Part shown: positions 1 through 6,685 of the stretch, piece by piece | How positions within the stretch are numbered: the stretch's first letter is position 1 | Layout of the letters: each line of letters opens with the position of its first letter | Origin: CAYJPK01 sp964372035 | GTDB taxonomy: Bacteria > Desulfobacterota > Desulfovibrionia > Desulfovibrionales > Desulfovibrionaceae | Assembly (NCBI GenBank): GCA_964372035.1 | Contig: CAYJPK010000020.1 | Coordinates: 1-29,775 of the forward strand | Length of the DNA stretch: 29,775 nt | Direction: 5' to 3' | Made by a program: the position numbers and the translations under genes | The notes under the pieces: generated by a model | What the model was told of the DNA's origin: nothing | Database searches by the model: none | What the model saw: the letters and a program-made list of their open reading frames with translations, nothing else

Positions 1-23
1 TAACTACTAAATTCTTTTATTAC

Positions 24-39
24 AACATGTTAACATGTT
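24..39. repeat. 16-bp perfect palindrome downstream of rimO
   Basis: The sequence AACATGTTAACATGTT is its own reverse complement, and it is also two tandem copies of the palindrome AACATGTT. It lies just past the rimO stop codon. It has no following T-run in the rimO direction, so it does not look like an intrinsic terminator. It could be a binding site for a dimeric regulator of a gene left of the window. Function is unknown. Confidence 0.4.
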
Positions 40-51
40 TTTCATCATCGA

Positions 52-1335
52 CTAAACTAAAGCTATTAAATCATATTCCTTGCTTTCAGAAATTGTAGCT
101 TTTACAATTTTTCCAGGCTCAACACCATCACCACTAACATAACAAATACCATCAAATTCAGGTGCTTGAAACCATGCTCTACCAACATGAAGCCCGTCCC
201 ACTCCTCATGTGCACTGTCCACTAAAACATCTAATTGTTCACCGACATATGGCTCTAAAAGTTCCTCACTAATATCTTGCTGAATTCTCATGATTTCATC
301 ACGTCTTGCTTCTTTAAGTTCTTCATCAATTTGATTTTCCATTGAACCAGCCTTTGTTCCGTCCTCTGCTTGATATGCAAATACACCTAAATGATTAAAG
401 CGTACATCTTCTACAAAATTAACAAGTGTTTCAAAGTGCTTGTCTTCTTCGCCTGGAAACCCTGTAATAAAGCTTGTACGTAAGGCAGCATTTGGAAAAT
501 ACTGTCGTATTCTTTCAATGATTTTATATGGATTATGCGCAAATGGTCGTCCCATTTGTTGCAATATTTCAGGGTCTGCATGCTGAAGAGGTACATCAAA
601 GTACGGAACAAAAGTTGGGCCTGCATCTTGCAAGTATTTAAGCAAATCTTCTTTCAGGCCTGAAGGATATAGATACATAAGCCTTAAGCGTTCTAAACCA
701 TTAAGATTAATTATTTCATCAATTAAATCTTGAAGTCTTAGGTTTAAATCAGCTCCCCAAGCTGTTAAGTCTTGAGCTACCATAACTAACTCTTTTACGC
801 CTTGATCTAAAAGTAAATTCGCTTCTCTTTTTAAATAGTCCACCCCAAAAGAATGATGGCGACCACGAATATATGGAAGGGTGCAAAAGGAGCATTTATT
901 GTTACAGCCATCGCTTATTTTTAACCAAGCGTAAGATTTTGGAGTGCTCAAAAGGCGTTTTTCAAAGCTCGGAGTTTTAAGCTTAAGTTTATTGCTAAGT
1001 CTTTCAGCCCAAGTAGTGATTTCACGATTATCAAGCCACAAATCTATTTCTGGCAAATCAGCACATAAATCCTTTTCACCATATCTACCAACCAAGCAGC
1101 CAGCAACAACTAACAAAGGCTTTTTTGGCAAATCTTCTGCATCTTTAATTACTTGCAGTATAGTCTGCACTGATTCAGTTGTAGCAGGCTCAATAAATGC
1201 ACAAGTATTTATAAGTACAAAGTCCGCAAATTCTATATCTTCAACCATAATAAGTTCATCTAGACTGCCTAGAAGTTTTTCTGTATCAACTCTATTTTTT
1301 GGGCAACCCAAACTTATTGAAAAACATTTTATCAT
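52..1335 (-). CDS. rimO: Ribosomal protein S12 methylthiotransferase RimO
   Basis: Radical-SAM methylthiotransferase that puts a methylthio group on the conserved aspartate of ribosomal protein S12 in the cytoplasm. The N-terminal domain has the three cluster-binding cysteines in SLGCPKN, NTCAF and AGCLVGRY (about residues 11, 45 and 80 from the chosen start). The radical-SAM CxxxCxxC motif (GCNNKCSFC) follows at about 144-151. A TRAM-like domain closes the protein, whose length (about 427 residues) is normal. I chose the ATG at 1335, giving MIKCFSISLGC, because the family starts close to SLGCPKN. An in-frame ATG at 1371 would add 12 residues, but it overlaps the -35 box of the divergent tRNA promoter. 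Neither start has a clear Shine-Dalgarno. RimO rather than MiaB is favoured by the SLGCPKN start and the lack of a MiaB-type C-terminus. Confidence 0.93.
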   Translation of the reverse strand: MIKCFSISLGCPKNRVDTEKLLGSLDELIMVEDIEFADFVLINTCAFIEPATTESVQTILQVIKDAEDLPKKPLLVVAGCLVGRYGEKDLCADLPEIDLWLDNREITTWAERLSNKLKLKTPSFEKRLLSTPKSYAWLKISDGCNNKCSFCTLPYIRGRHHSFGVDYLKREANLLLDQGVKELVMVAQDLTAWGADLNLRLQDLIDEIINLNGLERLRLMYLYPSGLKEDLLKYLQDAGPTFVPYFDVPLQHADPEILQQMGRPFAHNPYKIIERIRQYFPNAALRTSFITGFPGEEDKHFETLVNFVEDVRFNHLGVFAYQAEDGTKAGSMENQIDEELKEARRDEIMRIQQDISEELLEPYVGEQLDVLVDSAHEEWDGLHVGRAWFQAPEFDGICYVSGDGVEPGKIVKATISESKEYDLIALV

Positions 1336-1364
1336 AAATATTACCAAACTTTTTAATTTTTTGC

Positions 1365-1393
1365 TTGACATCTGTCTTGCAATCCATTAATAC
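1365..1393 (+). promoter_or_regulatory. Sigma70-type promoter of the tRNA-Ser gene
   Basis: A perfect -35 box TTGACA (1365-1370) is followed after 17 bases by TAATAC (1388-1393). This would start transcription near 1400, about 30 bases before the mature tRNA. It overlaps the 5' end of the divergent rimO gene. Inferred from sequence match and position only. Confidence 0.6.
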
Positions 1394-1432
1394 TAAAAAA
1401 CGTCGTGATTGGCAAGACCAATTAACTACTGC

Positions 1433-1527
1433 GGAGAGGTGTCCGAGCCGGCCGAAGGAGCTCGCCTGCTAAGTGAGTATACGGGCTTAAACCTGTATCG
1501 AGAGTTCAAATCTCTCCCTCTCCGCCA
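1433..1527 (+). tRNA. tRNA-Ser (anticodon GCU)
   Basis: The acceptor arm GGAGAGG (1433-1439) pairs with CCTCTCC (1517-1523), followed by discriminator G (1524) and an encoded CCA (1525-1527). The anticodon stem CTCGC/GTGAG (1461-1465 and 1473-1477, one G-U pair) encloses the loop CTGCTAA, giving anticodon GCT at 1468-1470, which reads AGC/AGU serine codons. A long variable arm and the T-loop TTCAAAT fit a class II tRNA-Ser, and the 95-base length including CCA is as expected. It has its own promoter and terminator, so it is a single-gene unit. Confidence 0.97.
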
Positions 1528-1539
1528 TTTCATTTTTTA

Positions 1540-1580
1540 GTCGCATAGTAAATAAGGTTTTACTAGAGCGGCTTTTTTTT
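1540..1580 (+). terminator. Intrinsic terminator of the tRNA-Ser gene
   Basis: The hairpin pairs GTCGC (1540-1544) and TAGTAAA (1546-1552) with TTTACTA (1559-1565) and GCGGC (1568-1572), with one G-U pair and a small internal loop. It is followed by eight T residues (1573-1580). Confidence 0.8.
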
Positions 1581-1644
1581 ATCTTATTCATATCAAAATA
1601 TATTTTTATATATAAATCTCACACTTAATTTGTTTGGAGTTTCT

Positions 1645-3765
1645 ATGAGTATTAGACAAAGAATACTTTATGCCATGATTGCGGCAATTGTTATTTCTAT
1701 TAGTGGTATTTTAGCTATGGCATCTTATGAAATGGACGTTGTTTTTGTTCAAAACTATAAAGTTAATAGTAAAGCTCAACTTGATCGCATGGACGCTTTT
1801 GCCCAAAACTTTTTTGCTTCAGCCGGTTCTATGTCAGAGCTTTTAGCTTCTGACGTAACAATAAAAAATAATGTCGATAGCATTACAAGCTATGCTGATA
1901 CCACGCAAGCTGTAAAACCTATTGGAGAAGAGCTTGCTGAGCCTGAACGGTCTATTTATATGACTCTTTTAGACGTGCATAAAGCTTACCCTGACTACTT
2001 ATTAGTTTATGCAAGTAATAAAGCTGGAGGCATTACACAAGCTCCAAATGATAGCTTGAGCCCAGGCTATAATGCTAGCGAACGTCCTTGGTATAAAGAC
2101 ACTGTTAGAACTGGAAAAACCATTATCACGGAAGCTTATATTTCTGATAGCGGTGATGCTGTTTTTACAGTTGCAAGTCCAATTCGTAACCAAAACAATC
2201 AAATTACTGGTGTAAGTGCTATTGATATTACCTTAAACACTCTTACAAGTGAAACAGGTTCTGTTAAAGTCGGTAAAACAGGCTACATGCTTCTTATTGA
2301 TAGTCTAGACCAAGTTGTAAGTGATCCTAAGAATTCTGGAAATAATATTCATCAAAGTAAACGCTGGCTTGGTAAGTCTTTAAAGGATTTACCGAAAGAT
2401 GCATCAATTGCTTTGCGAGAACTTCGTAACTTGAAAAATGGCTATAAAGAAGTTTCAATTGATGGTGTTGAATGGTTAGCTTCTGTAAAAACTACTCCAA
2501 ACAATTGGAGCTTAGTAATGCTTCAAGAACGAGACGAAGTTTTTGCAGGTGCTTTTGATATGACTATGGCTATTGCACAAGTTGGATTAGCGATTGCAGT
2601 AATTTTGCTTGTTATTGCATGGGCTGTTGCAAGGTCTATTGCTAAGCCTATTGCAACACTTGTTAAGGCTTCACAGGCTGTTGCTGAGGGTGATTTACAC
2701 GCAATGCCGCATGATTCAGCACCATTTAAAGGTGAAGTTGGTCTTTTACATGCTAGCTTGACCTCAATGGTTGATAAGCTTGTAGAGCTTATTGATATGG
2801 CTAACATAAAAATTAAAGAAGCTGAGTTAGCTTTAGCTGATTCACAAAAAGCTTATGATTCTGCTGAGCAAGCAAAAAAAGAAGCTGAAAGCGCTAGACA
2901 TGAAGGCATCATACATACAACAGAGCAAATGCGTCATATTATAGATAATTTAGTAACAACCACTAAGCAGCTTTCAGAAGGCTCTATAACAATAGAAAAA
3001 AGCACTAAATCCCAAGAAGATAAAGTTGAAAGTACCTCACAAGCTATTGCAAATATGAATATTTCTGTTGAAAGCGTATCAGCGACTTCTTTAAGAACAG
3101 CAAGTCACGCAGAGGAAGCTCTTGACGAAGCACAAAAAGGAAAAAACATTGTTTTAAACCTTGTAAATAAAATGACTGAAATTGAACAAAAAGCCAGTTC
3201 AATGCAGCAAAGTCTTGGTACGCTAAATTCGCAGGCTGCTGATATTGTTAAAATTATGGATATGATTAACGATATTGCAGATCAAACCAACTTATTAGCT
3301 CTAAATGCTGCGATTGAAGCTGCAAGAGCTGGTGATGCTGGTCGAGGTTTTGCTGTAGTTGCAGATGAAGTTCGTAAATTGGCAGAAAAAACCATGGAAG
3401 CAACAAAACAAGTTGACATAACAGTTTCAACCATTCAACAAGGCACGAAAGATAACATGATTGCTATTCAAGAAACAGCAGCATATATCAGTGAGTCAAG
3501 TTCAGTTGCCAATACAGCTGGTGTTGCATTAGCTGAAATCGAAAGTATGGTTAATAATACGGCTGAAGAAATTAGAAGCGTTGCAATTGCAAGTGAAGAG
3601 CAAGCTCATACCTTACAAGAAATAAATGAGCAAACAACGCAAATGCGTAATATTACAGATGAAGTATCTAAAAATATTTCCATCTCAAATGCTTCTACTT
3701 TAAAGCTTAGGGATTTAGTTGTTGAGCTTAATTCAGTTCTTGAAAACTTAACTAAGAAAAGCTAA
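1645..3765 (+). CDS. Methyl-accepting chemotaxis protein, dCache amino-acid sensor
   Basis: Transmembrane chemoreceptor of 706 residues. In order it shows TM1 (about 8-27), a large periplasmic dCache domain, TM2 (about 306-328), HAMP (about 329-383), and a long cytoplasmic coiled coil. The conserved hairpin tip, including DQTNLLALNAAIEAARAG, lies near 546-575. The periplasmic part contains Y142, R147, W149, Y150, Y165 and D194. The spacing matches the signature known from amino-acid-binding dCache_1 receptors such as PctA, so an amino-acid ligand is likely. No CheR-binding pentapeptide is seen at the C-terminus. The ATG at 1645 is chosen because GGAG (1636-1639) stands 5 bases before it; an in-frame TTG at 1630 is rejected. 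The gene is monocistronic, between the tRNA terminator and its own terminators. An AT-rich TATAAA at 1611 may be the -10. Confidence 0.95.
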   Translation: MSIRQRILYAMIAAIVISISGILAMASYEMDVVFVQNYKVNSKAQLDRMDAFAQNFFASAGSMSELLASDVTIKNNVDSITSYADTTQAVKPIGEELAEPERSIYMTLLDVHKAYPDYLLVYASNKAGGITQAPNDSLSPGYNASERPWYKDTVRTGKTIITEAYISDSGDAVFTVASPIRNQNNQITGVSAIDITLNTLTSETGSVKVGKTGYMLLIDSLDQVVSDPKNSGNNIHQSKRWLGKSLKDLPKDASIALRELRNLKNGYKEVSIDGVEWLASVKTTPNNWSLVMLQERDEVFAGAFDMTMAIAQVGLAIAVILLVIAWAVARSIAKPIATLVKASQAVAEGDLHAMPHDSAPFKGEVGLLHASLTSMVDKLVELIDMANIKIKEAELALADSQKAYDSAEQAKKEAESARHEGIIHTTEQMRHIIDNLVTTTKQLSEGSITIEKSTKSQEDKVESTSQAIANMNISVESVSATSLRTASHAEEALDEAQKGKNIVLNLVNKMTEIEQKASSMQQSLGTLNSQAADIVKIMDMINDIADQTNLLALNAAIEAARAGDAGRGFAVVADEVRKLAEKTMEATKQVDITVSTIQQGTKDNMIAIQETAAYISESSSVANTAGVALAEIESMVNNTAEEIRSVAIASEEQAHTLQEINEQTTQMRNITDEVSKNISISNASTLKLRDLVVELNSVLENLTKKS

Positions 3766-3835
3766 ACATATAGTATTTTAAGTTGACATCACTACCATCA
3801 AGGTAAGCAAAGTCACACTTGCTCCAGCACTTAAC

Positions 3836-3854
3836 AGTGCAATAAAATTGCACT
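3836..3854. repeat. Perfect 8-bp inverted repeat with 3-base loop
   Basis: AGTGCAAT and ATTGCACT are separated by AAA, directly after the chemoreceptor gene. There is no T-run after it. It is the first of three hairpins in a row and may stabilise the 3' end of the chemoreceptor mRNA. Confidence 0.5.
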
Positions 3855-3862
3855 TATGCTTT

Positions 3863-3888
3863 CGCAGTGATTGACTGCGCTATTTTTT
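3863..3888 (+). terminator. Probable terminator of the chemoreceptor gene
   Basis: The stem CGCAGT (3863-3868) and ACTGCG (3874-3879) with loop GATTG is followed by CTA and six T (3883-3888). Confidence 0.55.
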
Positions 3889-3920
3889 AAGTTTTTAAAT
3901 AAATAGCTACAAATAAATAA

Positions 3921-3957
3921 AATCTGCAAAAAGAATACTCTTTTTGCAGATTTTTTT
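3921..3957. terminator. Strong, probably bidirectional terminator
   Basis: A perfect 14-bp stem (3921-3934 with 3939-3952) closes the loop ATAC and is followed by further T on the plus strand. On the minus strand it is followed by TTATTATTT. It can serve both the chemoreceptor (plus) and the convergent 78-residue gene (minus). Confidence 0.8.
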
Positions 3958-4013
3958 AAACTATTACGCTTTCGCATAATTAAAAAACTAGTAAACCTTT
4001 CAGCTTTAATATC

Positions 4014-4250
4014 TTAGCGCTGACCCCACATTCTAGCCAATATTTCACCATTTTGCATTTTCTCATCTTGGCTAACGGAGCTACCACTTGCATATGTTGT
4101 TGTGCTAAATTCAGATTTTATGTCATCAGGTTTAGCATGGAACAAGGCTGAAAATTCTTGTTCTGCAGGTGAAATGAACTCGTCATACGACTTATCTCGT
4201 ATTGTGTCTAAACGCAAAAAATCTTTCCGACTAATCCTGTTAGTGTTCAT
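4014..4250 (-). CDS. Small protein of unknown function, 78 residues
   Basis: I do not recognise this protein. The case for a real gene is the Shine-Dalgarno GAGAGG 6 bases before the ATG at 4250, a free-standing position between a bidirectional terminator and an AT-rich upstream region, and no overlapping ORF on either strand. The product is hydrophilic with no membrane segment. The N-terminus SRKDFLRL resembles the twin-arginine consensus S-R-R-x-F-L-K with RK in place of RR. No hydrophobic core follows, so Tat export is unlikely. The middle is acidic (SPAEQEF, KPDDIKSEF) and the last third is Ser/Thr-rich. It is probably cytoplasmic, and a regulatory or adaptor role is only a guess. Direct repeats and a palindrome lie 30-70 bases upstream of the start. 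Confidence 0.6.
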   Translation of the reverse strand: MNTNRISRKDFLRLDTIRDKSYDEFISPAEQEFSALFHAKPDDIKSEFSTTTYASGSSVSQDEKMQNGEILARMWGQR

Positions 4251-4280
4251 ATTGAACCTCTCAATTTATTAAAGTCAAAA

Positions 4281-4322
4281 AACCAATTCTTTACATAATG
4301 TAAAATAGCTTAGAACCAATTC
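4281..4322. promoter_or_regulatory. Direct repeats flanking a palindrome upstream of the 78-residue gene
   Basis: AACCAATTC occurs at 4281-4289 and 4314-4322, 33 bases apart start to start (about three helical turns). The palindrome TTACATAATGTAA (4291-4303) lies between them. The position, 30-72 bases upstream of the minus-strand start at 4250, suits an operator. No regulator can be named. Confidence 0.35.
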
Positions 4323-4536
4323 ATTAGTCAAGTGCATTTCATTTTTTTTTATTTAACTTTAAGAATTTATCTCCAAAACCCGCTAGATTATTATCTATTT
4401 TTTTTTATTTTTTTTAAATCAAATTTATTGTGAAATAAATTTAACTTTTTGTATCATGTTGTTATATTAGATTATTTTTGTTAAAATCACAGTTTGCATT
4501 TAATAGCAAGTTTTAATAAAGTAAAAATTTAAAGCT
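4323..4536. other. AT-rich spacer without a recognisable gene
   Basis: Together with 4251-4322 this makes a 286-base gene-free stretch between two minus-strand genes. It is very AT-rich with long T and A runs. I see no open frame with a ribosome-binding site, no RNA gene and no clear terminator for the ABM-fold gene that ends at 4537. Confidence 0.6.
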
Positions 4537-4830
4537 CTAGATGGTAATTTCTATAATTTCTTGAATACTCAGTTCTTCGATCAAGGCTCCAACTTCATTC
4601 ATTATGTTTTCAACTTTTCCGCTATTTAAGTGTAACTCCCAATCACGGCGTGATTTCCATACGGCATAAATAATGAGCAATGTTTCTTTTTTTGCAACTT
4701 CATATAGCTTATACTCAACATTTGAGGAGTCTTCACTTGTTTCAATCAGAAGTCTTTTAAGACTTTTAATCATAAGTTCACGATGTTCAGCTTGTATTTT
4801 TATGTTATAGACAATGATAAATGGTTGCAT
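4537..4830 (-). CDS. ABM-fold (antibiotic biosynthesis monooxygenase-like) small protein
   Basis: A 97-residue single-domain protein of the dimeric alpha/beta-barrel ABM/YgiN type. The pattern is an N-terminal strand PFIIVYNIKI, a helix, then VEYKLYEV, a second strand ending in YAVWKSRRDWELH, and HLNSG where the family has its conserved His-x-x-S. Members include quinol and small-molecule monooxygenases and many uncharacterised stress proteins, so the substrate cannot be assigned. The chosen ATG at 4830 has GAGAGG 5 bases upstream. An in-frame GTG at 4836 overlaps that Shine-Dalgarno and is rejected. The gene starts 15 bases after the amidase stop codon, so the two are probably co-transcribed. 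No signal peptide is seen. Confidence 0.75.
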   Translation of the reverse strand: MQPFIIVYNIKIQAEHRELMIKSLKRLLIETSEDSSNVEYKLYEVAKKETLLIIYAVWKSRRDWELHLNSGKVENIMNEVGALIEELSIQEIIEITI

Positions 4831-4845
4831 TTTCACCTCTCAAAG

Positions 4846-6588
4846 TTATTTTTTCTTTTGTAAAGTTTTAACGTTTTGTAATCGGTCGGAATAGCTTATT
4901 AGCCCTTCAGCTATTGCATTGGCAAGTATTTCACGATACTTAGAGCTTGCAAGTCGCTTAGCTTCTGTTGCATTGCTACAGTATCCCATTTCAACTAAAA
5001 CACTTGGCATTTTTGAGTTCATAAGCACCACAAAAGGTGCACCATGGACACCGCCATTTTTTACTTTATAAGATTTTTTCAATGAACCGTACATTGAACG
5101 TTGAATATCATCAGCTAGTCTTTTGCTCTCATCTTTCAAAGCATTTTTCGTTAGCTCAGAAATTAATGCTTCTAATTCGCCTAGTTTGCGTGTTGAAAGC
5201 ATATTTTCTATCGAAGCTAAGTTTGCTGTTGCAACAGAACTCGAGGTTCCAAGATAGTAAGTTTCTATACCAGTTTTGTTTTTATTAGTACTTGCGTTTA
5301 TATGAAGAGAAATAAAAACATCTCCATGATATTTTGAAGCTAAATTAACTCTATCGTCAAGGCTTACCCAAGCATTAGTAGTCCTCGTATATTTGACGTT
5401 ATAGCCTTGGTTTTTTAATATTTTGCCAAGTCTAAGTGCTACATCAAGGTTAATTTCTTTTTCAACTATTTTATTATGAATTGCTCCTGGATCTTTGCCG
5501 CCATGCCCAGCATCGATTACTACTGTCTTAATATTTAATCCAAACTGCGATGCAATATTTCTTACAGAATCTTTTTCTGTTTCAAAGTTCTTCAAAGCTT
5601 CATTACGCCTTTCAGCTGCTGCAGCATCAGGAGAACGCAAAATAGTTCCAACACCGGCTCCGCCAACTAAATATTTGCGCTGCCCTGTTGCCATTATGGT
5701 AAGCTTATTACCTCTATCATCAAGGCTAAATCTCTCAAGTTTCTTAAAATCTAAAATTATTCTAGTATTTCCAAGCTTGCTATAGTCTATACGAACTGTT
5801 TGTAAATCACCTTTTTTTAGCTTATCACCAGAGCTTACCTTTGCTCCTGGTTTTGTATTATGTAAATCTAGCACTAAGCGATAGCCAGATTTAAGCTTCA
5901 TAGATCGAAGTTCCCAAGCAGCATTCTTATCAAGATCAAGATAAACTCTGGCGATTTTACCATCATCTTTCCATGATGCATTGGTAATTAATGAATTACT
6001 AGGTTTAACCTTAACTTCAGCATCTTTAATTTCTGGAATATCAGCAACTTGTAAAATAGGGCGTAAGTGCTTTGCCCTTTCATTTGCCTTATTATAATAA
6101 TCACCTTTTTTATAAGAGCGTAAAATTGTATTTAAGGAGTTTAGTGCTGATTTATTTTCATCTAAATACTCAGCTTGTAGTATTGCCATATTGTATAAAG
6201 CATCATCTGCCAGCACACTAATTTTATGATTTTTGACTACTAACTTATAACGCTCAACTGCATTTTTAGCATCTAATTTTGTCATTGAACGCTTAGCTAG
6301 TTCATCAAGACATAAGGCACTGTTAAATAGTGCTGCTGCTTTGTTATTCCATTTTTTGTTATCAGTGTAAACTTTGTAAAACTTTTCAGCAAGACTTTGC
6401 CAAGGCTCACGCCACATGCTGCGCTTATCGTCTTTATAGAGCTTTGTGAGTTCATTCTTTGCATCTGTATAAGATTTTGGAGTTGATGCATTAGAAATTG
6501 AGCAATTAAGCAAAATAAGCGCAAGAAAAGACAGTATAAAGACTATACTAATTTTTTGTAAAACTGTTTTAGAATAACTTTGATACAT
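4846..6588 (-). CDS. Periplasmic N-acetylmuramoyl-L-alanine amidase (AmiC type)
   Basis: Zinc amidase that cleaves the bond between MurNAc and L-alanine in peptidoglycan. Residue numbers here count from the in-frame GTG at 6600. A signal peptide comes first (hydrophobic core about 18-32, likely cleavage after SNA). A TPR-like helical region (about 45-180) follows, then an AMIN domain (about 205-300) and Amidase_3 (from about 358). Zinc ligands H366 (DAGHGG), E380 and H433 (SLHINA) and the catalytic E537 (VEMGYCSN) are all present. A helix-rich insert at about 455-512 sits where E. coli AmiC-type enzymes carry the autoinhibitory helix released by LytM activators. Cys33 precedes the cleavage site, but Asn before it argues against a lipobox. 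Neither the ATG at 6588 nor the GTG at 6600 has a clear Shine-Dalgarno. The gene follows bamA after a hairpin and is coupled to the ABM-fold gene. Confidence 0.93.
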   Translation of the reverse strand: MYQSYSKTVLQKISIVFILSFLALILLNCSISNASTPKSYTDAKNELTKLYKDDKRSMWREPWQSLAEKFYKVYTDNKKWNNKAAALFNSALCLDELAKRSMTKLDAKNAVERYKLVVKNHKISVLADDALYNMAILQAEYLDENKSALNSLNTILRSYKKGDYYNKANERAKHLRPILQVADIPEIKDAEVKVKPSNSLITNASWKDDGKIARVYLDLDKNAAWELRSMKLKSGYRLVLDLHNTKPGAKVSSGDKLKKGDLQTVRIDYSKLGNTRIILDFKKLERFSLDDRGNKLTIMATGQRKYLVGGAGVGTILRSPDAAAAERRNEALKNFETEKDSVRNIASQFGLNIKTVVIDAGHGGKDPGAIHNKIVEKEINLDVALRLGKILKNQGYNVKYTRTTNAWVSLDDRVNLASKYHGDVFISLHINASTNKNKTGIETYYLGTSSSVATANLASIENMLSTRKLGELEALISELTKNALKDESKRLADDIQRSMYGSLKKSYKVKNGGVHGAPFVVLMNSKMPSVLVEMGYCSNATEAKRLASSKYREILANAIAEGLISYSDRLQNVKTLQKKK

Positions 6589-6622
6589 AATGCTATTCAC
6601 TATTGGTATAAGATAATAAAAT

Positions 6623-6655
6623 GGAGAAACTCTCTCGTTTTGAAAAAGTTTCTCC
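6623..6655 (-). terminator. Hairpin between bamA and the amidase gene
   Basis: A perfect 9-bp stem GGAGAAACT/AGTTTCTCC (6623-6631 with 6647-6655) with a 15-base loop lies downstream of bamA. On the minus strand it is followed by ATTTTATTAT, a broken T-run. This suits a partial terminator that lowers transcription of the amidase relative to bamA. On the plus strand a T-run also follows. Confidence 0.55.
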
Positions 6656-6685
6656 GTATATTTTTTTAATTAAGTAGCCAGATTA

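Noticed and set aside
944..1390. Plus-strand ORF of 148 codons opposite rimO
   Set aside because: It lies antisense to a well conserved gene, is Ser-rich low-complexity and has no ribosome site; a shadow of rimO codon use.
4323..4536. Possible small RNA or origin in the AT-rich spacer
   Set aside because: Only homopolymer-like A and T runs; no stable hairpin, DnaA-box cluster or conserved RNA pattern.
6555..6600. Lipoprotein signal in the amidase (Cys in LLNCSIS)
   Set aside because: Asn precedes the Cys, which lipoboxes do not allow; an ordinary cleavage site SNA follows.
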